The notes under the pieces were generated by a model. It searched no databases, was not told the DNA's origin, and saw only the letters and a list, made by a program, of their open reading frames with translations. Shown one piece after another: positions 14,001 to 26,766 of a stretch of DNA of 64,000 nt. The position numbers and the translations under genes were made by a program. This DNA is from Seriola aureovittata (taxonomy: Eukaryota > Chordata > Actinopteri > Carangiformes > Carangidae), in the NCBI RefSeq assembly GCF_021018895.1, contig NC_079384.1:13617640-13681639 (forward strand), read 5' to 3'. Position 1 is the first letter of the stretch. Every line of letters begins with the position of its first letter.

Positions 14001-17000
14001 TCACAGGTCATAGAAGGAGGTCTGGATTAATAAAGCAGAGTCTGTGTGTGCTCTTCCCTCTTGACATCAAAATGCTCAGCACAAGCACACTCTTTACGCT
14101 CTTTACACAGCTCAGTCAGAGAGCGTACTGTGTCAGGGAAAGGAAAGAGAAACAGAAAAGGGAAGAAGAGAGAAAACGTAAAAGCGATCATGCAAGTGGC
14201 AGGGATAAATGGGAGTTATCAAAAGATGAGGCTGGAGTGGCTTGCTGGTCTTAAGGTTGTCACTTTCATATAAAAATGCCAGAACACTTGAATAAAAAAC
14301 TGTTTCCTTAGTTGATAGATTAATGGATGTTTGGTGATATTTAAAATGTCTTGTCCCCTCTTCATCTCTTCAACATTCTCTTCTCTTGTGACTTAAAAAG
14401 TTTAAACCGTATTATTCTTTCTGCTTGTTTTATGATTATTGTTGTAAACACTGAATTAAATAAAGAATAATAACAATAATCCAATTTTGTGCCACACCAG
14501 AAATATTTGAAAGGAACCCAAGGAGTGGGTACGTAAGTGGAGAAAATGGCTTGCTTTTATTTAAACTGAAAGTGAATTCATGTTTTATTCCTTTCTCTTC
14601 AATCCCCTCCCCTGAAGGTGGTGTACAAGAATAATGATGTACGGTTGGAGCTGTCTAGACTGGCTAAACAGGGAGACCCAAAGATGAAGGTATGCACTTC
14701 CAACAGCAAAGTACAACTTGAACCAGACAACACCTGATCCTCTTGTACACGTAACACAAACACCGTTTTATATCACAACCTCCATTCAGACCCTGTGAGA
14801 CTTATACTGTGGGGACTTTGAGTAAGTGGGATTATATTTTTGAGAGGTAGCCACAAGCTTTTGTCTTTTAGTCAGCTCACAGCTGGAAGCAGCTGGCTGT
14901 ATTTCAGCCCGACAACAAAAGAACCATTTTGGTCTTGATATTCACTGGACATCAATGTAATAACCCAATTTCTCATTTATTTTGCCTCGATCTGCTCCAG
15001 GTAAGTGGGGTGGTGTCCTTCAAGTGTGAGAGTGTGGCCACGCTGGACCCCGTGACCTTTGACACCCCAGAGTCTTACGTGGCACTGAGCAAATGGACAG
15101 CGAAGAAGGCAGGATCCATCTCGTTCGACTTCAGGACCACAGAGCCCAATGGGTTAATGCTTTTCAGCCATGGCAAACCCCGACAGCAGCAACGCAAGGA
15201 CCCACGCACACCTCCCACAGTCAAGGTGAAAAATATAACATATATGTTTTTTGAAACTTGAAATGAGATAAAAAAAAACAGGACTAAGAGTCTACAGCCA
15301 TGTTAGCAGCTCTGTGAGGCTATTGTCAAGTCCATCCTCTTAGTTTAGCAAAGTCATTGCAATTCATCCTGAGCAGGACATGGATATCAACCAACCTTAA
15401 TTGCTATCCATCCAATACATGTTGAGACATCTCACTAAAAACCAAAACTATCAACCTCATGGTGTTGTCAAAGGAAAAGTCAGAGGATCACTAACGCCAT
15501 TAGGCTTCACCCTCTAGGAACCACAAACGTTTCTACATAATTTCATGGCAATTCATCGAATAGTCATTAAGATATTTCAGCCTGAATCAGACAAATGACA
15601 TCTGTAACAGAGGAGATTTCACTCTATGCACTGGAAATCCAAGCTGGTTACTGGAAATTAGGCCTTTAATCATCTGTAGCGTTTTTAGCACCATTGGATT
15701 CCTGACTGTCACTGAAAAATTGGGTTTATTCACTAGAATCATGACTCTAAGAAAGCTAGAAAAATCCCTGTTCCAAGATGGCTTTCCATCATGTTCACAT
15801 TTGGGAGAACTGGAAAACATGTTTTCTGTTCTATGTAGATTAGAAAAATGTATAGGTTAACTAATCCCCACTAAAATTAAATGACATTGCACAGGGAACC
15901 TGATTATAAAGGGTTAGACAGAAGCCCAATCACTTTATTATAACTTGCAGCTATAATTTGCATTTTTATTGCCAGCCATCAATGTCCATGCTTTTTCACA
16001 GAATACTGATTCTGTGAGGGTGTGTGTGCGTTTGGCTTACAGGTGGATTTCTTTGCCATTGAAATGCTTGATGGACACCTGTACCTGCTGCTTGACATGG
16101 GCTCAGGAACCACCAAGACCAAGGCCATCGATAGGAAGGTCAACGATGGAGAATGGTATCATGTGGACTTTCAGAGGGATGGACGTTCAGGTACAGCTCT
16201 CAGCTCTATGATGCTAACCCTGACCACAGAGGTTGATAAGAAGGAGGTAGAGGATAATGAGCCTAGCAAGGCCATTTGGCTGCCATCTGTCTGCTGTCTG
16301 TATTTAATTTAAATTGGGGTTATTGAACTTGACTTTAGGGGTGCTGTACACACCATTGTTAACTGAATCAATATACAGCAGCACTGTCACATTTATTGTA
16401 ATATCTTCATATAATTACCGTAACACTGAGACTATAAGTCAAGCAACTGTGACTTGTTTCTCATCTTACTGTTAGTACTCTTAATGTTTTTAAAAGTTAT
16501 GGCCACATTTGCTATAAACCCATACTTCCTGCCACAAATACTGTTAGATACATAAGATACATAAAACACACTTAAATAATGCCTTTTATGAACGTTACAT
16601 CCTTTTCTTGCCTTTATTTTCTCCTAGTCCTTTGAACACCAACCATACAGTATATACAGCTCAGGGTTTTTAATGTTTTTCAGCTTCGTACCAATATAGT
16701 TATAATTTGCATGTCAGTGTCAATTACAGTCTAGAAACCCGCAGTGGGGGCTGCCTGTCTCCTCAGTGGGGGTCTTGTTTGTTTACTGTAGCTGTACTAA
16801 TGTCTAAGAATAATTCTATTAATGATTTATTGTGGATAAAATGTTTAACATAGCACTTTTAAACCAGCACAGCTTCAAGGTACTAAATCATGATTAAGTC
16901 TGTGCAGTTTGAGATTTCCATTGCTCCTGATTATCGTGGTGATGAGTGGTGGCGATGATGAGGAGGAGGAGTGCAAAGAGAGCAGGAAGGATGATGATGA

Positions 17001-20000
17001 TGACAAAGATGATGATGATGGTGGTCATAATGGTGGTGGTGGTGGTGATGACAGTGATGATTGTGATGAGGATGTTCACACTGAAGGTCATAATGATTAC
17101 TGAAGTTGTTTTGATGTCTGTGGTTTCTTTATTCAGGAACCATCTCTGTGAACAGCGTAAGAACAGCGTACACGGCTCCAGGAGACAGCGAGATCCTGGA
17201 CCTGGATGACACCTTGTACCTCGGAGGACTACCTGAGGACCGTGCTGGATTGATCTTCCCTACAGAGGTTTGTGTGTTGACATTTTGTGTCTACTGTATT
17301 ACAATTGTTTTGATAATCATTACATTTTTTGAGTCATTTTCCAAGCAAAGATATTGAACATTTGATTGTTCCAGCTTCTCAAATGGTAGAATTTTTTGCT
17401 TTTCATTGTCTTACATTCCAGTAAATTAAATTACAGTCTAGTAAATTAGATATCTTTTGTCCAAAAAAACAAGACATTGTCAGCTGTAGAAAATTGTGAG
17501 AAGTGTTCTGTCAGGAAACAAGGACAGAGAGAGGGGTAGGACATGCTGCAAAGGGTCCTACAGTCAGGGAATGAACCGTGGATGTTACGGTAATGTGATA
17601 TGTGCCTTAACCATCAGCCCACCGGATGCCCTCACGCCAAGGTTTTAACTATTTTCTTGCAGTAATATGCATGTTAGTTTGGTGGTGTGGCTCTACTCGT
17701 GTAATGCTTTGGGAGAAATCTGAGCAAGCCTGATACAGACTGCCTGTGCTCACAAACTCTTCCTGGCAGAGCCTGGAAGCCTAAACACATATAAACAAAC
17801 AATCAAAATTCACATATGACTAACTGCTAATACAGGAGCAGGCTGGTATGTTGGCAGCCAGTGGTGTAACAGCGAAGTTCAGAACTCAGTGTCGTTGTAA
17901 GCCGACGGAATAGCAAATGTTTCTATGGCCCGTCTATATTGAGAGATAGGTCATGGACATGACTAGAGACTGAATGAAATGTGACTAAAAAATGACTTCT
18001 GTGCCTGCCTGAAATGATTAATTGTTTAATTAATTGTTTTTATCGTTGTTTCTTGTGTTTCTTTTATGATGGGTTTTTAAAAATCAATTAGTAGTTGTTA
18101 TTATTGTTGATAACAAACTTGAAGTGCGCTGTTCAAAAGTAGAGCTGCAACGATTTATATGTTTTCATCATCGACTGTCAAGAATGATAATTGATTAATT
18201 ATTGAAGTAATTTGTCAGGCAGAAATGCCAAACACTTGATGGTTCCAGGTTCTTGAATGTGAGAATTTGCTGCTTGTCTTTATCTTACATTAGAGGAAAG
18301 TGAATGTCTTTTGTGTCTGGAAGGTTTGTTGGACAAAACACGTCACTGGATGTTGCTGCCTTGTGCTCTAGGATATTGTGCACATCATTTTTCATTGTTT
18401 TCTCGATAATACAAATAATTGTTAGTTGCAGTCCTACGCAAGACAAATATACCATGAACTTTTGCTACTAACAACAGTTATGCTGAAATAGAAAATACAT
18501 AAAATAGATATGAAATAAGAGGTGAAATGTAAATATAGAATACAACATATACATCATATAGCCTAGGAGAACAGATGAGCATGAGCTTTTTTTCTCAACA
18601 TTTTCACCGTTTGAAGAAGTCTGCATAACAGCCTGGACATGAATTCAGATGAAACCACCCAATTTTGGTTTTTAAGTGAAACAAATTTTAAAACAATAAA
18701 GTAAGTAATCTTAAAAAATAAATTTAAACATAGTACCTGAGCCAAAAATAACTGGAAGATATGGGGATAACTGTGGCGAAACTATGTACACTCTTAATTT
18801 TGAATACAGTTTACCACCAAACACTGCCAATTTTCCCATTTATTATAAACTATGTGTTCAGTGAAACTACTCAACACTGGTGATTTCTTCCTCAGGTGTG
18901 GACAGCGCTGTTGAACTACGGTTACGTGGGCTGCATCAGAGACTTATTTGTGGACGGGCAGAGCAAAGACATCCGGCGGCTGGCTGAGGCCCAGAGGGCA
19001 GTGGGGGTGAAGCCATCGTGCTCCAGAGAGCCACCCAAACAATGTCTGTCCAACCCCTGCCAGCACACCGGCATCTGCAGGGAGGGCTGGAACCGCTACG
19101 TCTGTGACTGCTCTGGGACGGGCTACCTGGGACGTTCCTGTGAGAGAGGTGAGAATGACCGAGTGAGAGGTCGGAGAGAAAGAGGACGAGAATAACACTT
19201 CAGCTGGACTATTAGCAGCTTGTACAATACTTGGCATAAGTGTTGAGGCCACATTTTCTCAATAGAGATGAGTATGCTGGCTAATTACAGCCACTAAACA
19301 GCACAATTTTTGTGAAAAATTAATGATACGCCACAATGCAAGATACAGTCATAATGACAGCTTTGTCATTTGCTTATGGCTTGAAAACTTTGAGTAATGC
19401 CAAAGGGATGATTGACACAAGACAGTAGGTATATGGTGGAAAGTCTGACGTTTTAAAGTCAGAAATAACTCCATCATCCTCTGAAAATATATTATGATCA
19501 TCATATATATTGGTTATAAAATCTTTATTCATTATACCTTTAAGTTATGCTTCTTTTTTTCTTTAAAATACCGATCCTAACATATTACAGTTTGAAAGTA
19601 CTTACTCTGATGTGCACTAAAAAGGTACACACATAAAGATTTATGGCAGATGAAAAATGTAACAAAACTATTAGTTAAATATAAAACTTGCAAATTTAGT
19701 TTGACCCTCTTTTTGTCCATGGTGATGAAAACAGGATGGGAGGTAGGCAGTTGCTAGAGGTGACAATAGAAAATAAGGACAAGGAGAGAATGAGCCTGTT
19801 TGCTCAACAACAAAAAATGATAATAGTGCAGGTTGTCTATCTTGGGCTGTGTCAAAATTACACATTTTCTGTGTGGAACTGAGAGTAGTAAGATGGAGGC
19901 AAGGAGAGGAGAGGAGCAACAGAGGTGAAAGAAAAGAGGTGGGAGGAAGCAGAGCTGCAGACAGTACTATTGGACTGCTATGGATGTAGAGATTGGGAAT

Positions 20001-23000
20001 CGATGGGAGAGGAAGTGTGCAGAAAGCAGGGAGCAGGAGCTGTGACAGAGGAGGGTGGAACCACCAGGCTGGAACCACCATATGACAGCAGGTGAGGAGA
20101 TGAGGAGGAATGGGAGACGCGAGTAGAAAATCTGACAGAGAGAGAAAGTTATGAGAAAAGGTATGAATTCAGGCCGAGAGAGAAATGGAAAGTAGGGAAG
20201 ATTGGCAGAGAGACTGATACAGGCCTGTTGAAAGAAGTGAGATGGAGTCAGACAAGGAGAAGAGAAGAAATGTTGTTTGTGCCACAGCTGCTGACGCGTC
20301 TCAAGTGATGTTTGTACTATCATCTATCAGGAGATATACACACACACACATGCACGCTTTCTGAAGGGTGTTGATATGAAGATGTTTTATTTCGGAGGAC
20401 AAACATCCGCAGTTTATACTTATCATAGAAATGCACCTTCTCTCTATCCTTCTCTTAGCTGTGTCTTCCTCTCTATATCTTTCTTCATCCCTCTCTGTGT
20501 GCATTGAGGGGTCACTAACTGGTGGTTCAGTGGATTAAAGGAAGCACAGATGGAGAAGCAGATGGAGAGAGTGATTGGGCATGTTTACGCCTTCTACCTG
20601 CGGTTTCTCCCTCCTTTTTTTCCTTCCTCACTCTTTCACTCTCTCCTTTGTTCCCCTTCGCCACGCTTGGGCTCCAAGATGAATTTTCATTTCATAAAGA
20701 GCAGTTACACACATATTTGGAAGTCATTTTAGGTTTTTTTTTCCTGCCGTCCTGCTTTCTCTACGGAAGTCCTTTAATGTCAGGAAGAGAAATACGATGA
20801 AATGACAGAGTTCATCTTAAGGTTAAAATCTCTATTTTCAAAAGAGCAGATTCTTTACTCATTTTCAAGTTTTCAAATATTAAATATTAAATATTTTCAA
20901 GCTTATATATGTATATACTATATGTACTGTATGTTTAAATGTCTTCCATCACCTAATACTAATATTAATTACCTTAAATATTTAAAAATCTACTGTTGAC
21001 CTTAACACATCTGTCCTTTAATTAAAGTTCATAATGTTCAAAAACAAAGTAAAATCAAATATTTTGAAGAATAACAAAGTTAAAAATATTCAAAATTTTG
21101 ATAATAGTATATCAGCGTGATTTTTTCATCAGAATTATGAGATAGTAGATCAATATGATGGCATATTAAGTCCAAATTATGAGATAAGAAATCAGAATTT
21201 TTAGTTTTCAAGCAAAATTACGAGCTTACTCAGATACATTATGATATAATAACTAAGGGACTAAGTCAAAATGATGAGATATGAAATAGAAACGCATCAA
21301 AACACCCATGTCAATGGCACATAATGGCGGCGACTAAGTAACATATGAGGTGCTGCCAGTATCACATTTATTCCCACCATCAATGTCAGTCACCTGTTTG
21401 GAAATTTGATCATGTTAACTCTGTGGATTGATAATCCCAGTTAGCACACCTAAACAGAAGAGTTTGGTGATATTCTACATTAATGACTTTTGTGTGTGAA
21501 GCTCAAAGCCTAATATAGTTTTTTCCCACTCTGCCCAGACCTCCATTGTTGTCAAAACTATTAAAATAACATCAGTGAGCTACACTGTTACACTGGGTAA
21601 CAGTTTCCTTCATTACGATGAGTATGAACAGTGTAGTTTATTTTGAGTCAATGCCACATACAGCATCCTGCTGCCATAACTCCTAAGTAGTGCACCAAGT
21701 CTCCAACAAATGTCCTATTCACTCATGTTTAAGGAATATTTAGTAAAAGCAACCGTGTCAAGATGTTATAGGAAACTACTGAGACCTTTTTAAAAAATGA
21801 TACTACATATTTGTGACCCATTTTTAAGATTTATAACTTCAGAAGGAACCAGTGGGCTTGGGTATGTGTGCCACAGGCAGGGTGAGGATGTTTGAAAGTA
21901 TTGAGAAATTAACTAATACATTGTTGGTTTCAGTCTTTTCATTGGATCAATAATATAAAATATCACTAGCCTTATCCTTTAACTACTTACTCTGCTCGTA
22001 TGGTGCATGTGGTGTGTGCTACTGGCTTCAGATGTTCACTGTGTTGATGTTACACTTCAGTCAGTTCTTTTCTTCTTTTCCTGGCATAAATGGTCTTCCA
22101 TACTTTCCTTCTCTCTAAGCCTCCCTCCTCTATTTGTCTGGTAGTGAGTCAGGTGCCGTGGTGAGGAAAATTTAGTCAGCTGTCTCCCTTATCAGAGATG
22201 TGTGCACGTGTGTGTGTTCAAGTGTGCTTGGGTGAGTGTATGTGTGGCTGTTAGTTATGTTATCTGTGATATAACAGGCCAACCACCTTCTTTTTTCCTC
22301 AAGTTAATGAGGGTTCATTTGCATTTTAGCCAAGAGCTTTTCTCTCTCCCCCCCGCCCCACCCTTCTCCTTTCTCTCTGTCTTGCTCTGTCCCTATTTTC
22401 TCTCCCCTTGCTCTCACTTTACTAAACCCTCCTCTGTTCACACTTAAATTCACTCACTTATTCTGACATGCACGCACACAGACACACATACACACACTAT
22501 CTCTCTCTCCCTCCTTCTCAGCTCATCAGTATTCATGAGGCCTCCCTCTCTTCCTGTTCTCTTGTTTTTGCCTTGGCTCCAAACGTCTCCCACGGAAACA
22601 GGGAGAGCGAAAGCGAGAGAAAGCGAAGGAGGAGTGGAGTGGAGCGATATAAGAAGAAGCGAAGAAGGAAGAGAGGGGGAGATAAAGACACAGAGACATG
22701 GAGAGTGTGTTTGGCTGTGTATGTAATTGGCCAATAAAAAACAGGGTCCTCAGAGGTAAACAGTTTAGCGGTCGGGGATTGGCCCCAGCAGGTAGCAGGG
22801 AGAGAAGATTATGAATATGTAAATGAGTATGCAAAAGACATTAAAGCGGGATCACCTGAGCTTGTTACATTATGACTCCAGGGTCTGGGATGTCAGCGAC
22901 GGTGGCTAACACACTCACCGCCATGCATTCTGATTTAACCGGATAATAGGGCCAGCCAACCAGCTCCGGCTATTTTTACACCCTCTTCTGTAAGGCAGAG

Positions 23001-26000
23001 GCAGTGATGATGAATTAAGGGTGGAAAGTGATGGGGTAATTTTGTTGGGAGCAGGTTTTGAGTTTCAACATGACGTGGCGGGGGAACAAGGGAGTGAAGC
23101 CACGCTGCAACATATTTTATTATGTATGAAGCTGGTTCACTCAACGTCAAATTGCCTTTGTCTCCTCCCACTTCGTGTGTTTTCTCCTTGTCAATCATCT
23201 TTTCTGTCTCTTTTTTTTATGTTTCTACCCACCACGCTCTCCTCCGCCATCATCTATCTTCCTCCGCCTGCCTTTCATTTCTTCCCTTCCTCTATCATTC
23301 GCTCCTTGTCTTGTCTGTCTCTGTGCATCTTGTACAGATGCGACTATCCTGTCTTACGACGGCAGCAAGTTTATGAAGGTGCAGTTGCCTGTGGCGATGC
23401 ACACTGAGGCAGAGGACGTCTCGCTACGCTTTCGCTCCCAGCGGGCGTATGGCGTTCTCATGGCAACCACATCCCGTAACTCCGCAGACACCCTTCGTCT
23501 GGAGCTGGATGGGGGCCGTGTCCGACTAACTGTCAACCTAGGTACACACACGCACACAAACATGTAGATTCTCAAACATTTTTTTAATTACCTGTCAGGG
23601 GAATGCAGCTGATACTGGCCTCTTGGCTGTTTCTTGCATAGGGATGTTGATTAATGATATGTTGTCCCTGTAAAATAAACTCTTTCAGATCATTCTGCTG
23701 CACTGTTTATACTCAGTATATTCAAGACACGGGTTTCACAGGCTTTTTAGCATTTGAATTGATGTCATAGTATAGATGTTACTTATCTTTGAATGCAAAC
23801 ACACACAAACATGCACAAGTGAAGGTTAGTAGTATTGTTTTTGTGTTGAACAGAGGGTCAAGCCTCAAGCTGCATTCTCTGCTCACTCCCAGTGGACCTG
23901 TGCATCCCTAACACCTGCAACAATCAACACAAAGCTCACAAACTGTACAAGCACAAACAGATAGTATACTCCACATGTAACTGCAGGAAAATCCCTTAAC
24001 TTTGTGTACATTTCTCCTTCTCAGTTCAACAGCCAAACACATTTTCATTTTCACTTTCAGTCACACACTTTCACATAAATGTAAGTACATTCACATAATA
24101 TACACACATACACTTACAGAGGGGTGCATGTGTTGGTCTCTGGTTGTCTGCAGCCACGTCTTTTCTGTGGTTGACGCCACACGACACACCAAGGCATCAT
24201 GGGTAAAAAATTTAAAATAATAATAATCATAATACAGGGGCTGAATCTTCCTACAATTTGTGAAGATTTGTGCTCTGGATGGGTGACAAAAATTATGGGA
24301 TGTGTTCGATGTCATCAGACAGACTGACACACATGACCCATCTCAGTCTCCTGGTGCTTTTGATTGGGGACTGAAAATGTCGCCCAGGCCAGAGCAGCCA
24401 GTGAGCACACTGCTCATGCTGGGACACACCGCTCTCCTTAACACGTCACTGTGAAGATCAACAGATTTTTTTTCAGATTTTGCTCTATTGGCTAAAAAAT
24501 CTAAGTCACAGAAACTCACACTGTTGTAAGAAAATACGCTATCCAGCTTGAGGTCCTGTGACAAAGGAGAGTGTGTGTTTTCTCAGCAGTGTGTGTGTGT
24601 GCGTGTTTATATATATGAATGCGGGGTGTGTCAACGTGTGCGTCCCCAGGGCGTGGAGAGTATGTGTATGTGTGCAGCATTAACCCTCTGCTCTGCTCTC
24701 CCTCCAGACTGTATCAGGATAAACTGTACAGCCAGTAAGTGATCCTCCATCTCACCTAACCCCTCCCCCTTCCTCTTCCTTCTCAGAATGTGTGTGTGTG
24801 TGTGTGAGCGCGCAGTAGGGTGTGTGTTTTTGTTAATGTGTCTGCCTATTTTTCTCTATCTTTCTTATCAGTTCATCTGATCACAATCTCTCATTCAACA
24901 TATCTTTGTACCATGTGTCTGTGTGCATATATGTGTGTGTGTGAGTGTGTGTTCAACAGGGGAGGTGCACATATGCGTGTTAGTGTCTGCATGTTCAGCT
25001 ACACCACAGGAGTGGTGTGATTTTTGCTGAGGGCCAGGGTTTTCCATGTCGGCCATTTTAGCAAAGAAGGATAGACGGAAGAGAGGACGGTGGGGGTTGA
25101 TGGAAGGGAAAAAAAGAAAGAGAAGTAGAAGAGGAACGGGGGCAAAATATATCTGAGTATGACGTGTTCAGGTAAATTTGGTGTGTTGAGAAGTGTGAGC
25201 TAAAGAGGCAGGGAGTAGTAGCTGGTGGCTGAACGCAACTCAGAGCTGCAAGCTAATTACTTCTCCTTCATGCCAGAGACAAAAGACGTGTTATCCCTCT
25301 GCTTTTCTGTCGCACCTTCTTTCCAAACGTCTGTCTGGTTTGCTTCTTTGTTTGCTTGTTGTTTCTCTCTAAACTGTACATGGGGGATTTTTGGGTAGTG
25401 TTTCATACAATGTGTTTAGTGTGTGTTTGTGAGTGGCTTTGCATTCTGTATTCTTTTCGTCGCCCATCTGTGTCTGTATTTTTTGGGTGTGTTTTCCTGT
25501 GTGAAAGTGAGTGAGTGTGTGTGTGTGTGTGTGTGTGTGTTTCTGTTCATGCTGCTGTGAGTGGAGCTGAATCCCTGATGAAGTTTAATTCCCTCACGTG
25601 GAGTTTCTCTCTGTCACGACCACAGAGAAAGCGAGAGAGAGAGAGTGAGTGAGAGAGGGAGAGAGAGAGAGACGAATGCTCTGTGACGGCAAAGAGGTGG
25701 TGAAATGGACGACTGCAGTTGCCATAGAAACCCTACTAGCCACACAGCGCCGTTGCTATCCCGCATGTCTGTTGGCCAATTTTAGACCAGTTGTCTCAAT
25801 GAACATTTCAGTAGGCAGCCACTTTTCTGGCACACTGTGTGCATACAATAAATTATACATCTGATATTCGAAGGGGAAGAAAAAATTTATTTAACAGCCA
25901 GGCGCCACTGAAATAGTCCACTCAGCAGTCAAATGAAAGCCTCGGCATGGGAGAGATTTGAGGCTTATCCAGCAGAAAAGCCATTTGTTATTTGGAGCTA

Positions 26001-26682
26001 ATGAAATATGAAACGCTTTTTGTCATTTTGTTTTCATTATCCTGCTTTTATAATCACCAGTAGCTTATGCCATTTGATTTGAATTGTATTTCTATTGCAA
26101 CAAACAGTCCCTCTTGTCTCTCTCTTTGAATTGTCTTGCCTTATTGTGTTTTGGTTTGGCGGCACAGAGTGCTGACTGTATGCTGACCGCGAGTAGCTCA
26201 ACATTAAACCTCAACTCAAAGCTCACCATGCTGCTGAACGCACTGTTAGCATTGACCTAAAATAGGTGTGTGCGTGTGTGTATGTGTGTTTGTGTTTGTG
26301 TGTCTCTCCCTGTTCCCAGGTTGACACAGATCACTGCCTTACTCTCACATCAGTCTGCTCATTCTTTGAATATTCGGTTACATATGCACTAACACACACA
26401 CACTCCTAAACTCACACATACATACACATATTCTCTCCTTCACTCAGTGCTAGGCAGTGATCCATGGTAACAGGATGAGATGCTCATGCCCAGAGCACAG
26501 CTGAGTCTCCTCAGGGGAACCCTGTGTCCTCTCTGAATGCACAACACACTCTTTTAGTGTTGAAAAAACATACACACACACAGTGCCATATCCATTTTGA
26601 TTGACTTTTCATAAATAATCATGCTCGCGTGTCAGTCTGCCTGTATGTCTCTCACTTTTTTTACCGCTCTAACTGTTTGTGT

Positions 26683-26766
<84 letters not shown>

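Larger units (their letters stand above)
17268..18895 (+). other. nrxn1 intron
   Basis: Contains two copies of the AT-rich dispersed repeat (17330-17510 and 18140-18440) and a tRNA-derived SINE-like fragment between them. No exon seen. Confidence 0.7.

Noticed and set aside
16894..17209. Asp-rich, Met/Val-rich and Ile-rich ORFs
   Set aside because: They arise from the GAT/GGT triplet tract and its complement. The real exon in this area is 17137-17267 in a different context.
20521..20545. GTGGTTCAGTGG resembling a tRNA A-box
   Set aside because: No matching B-box or cloverleaf follows at tRNA spacing; probably chance.
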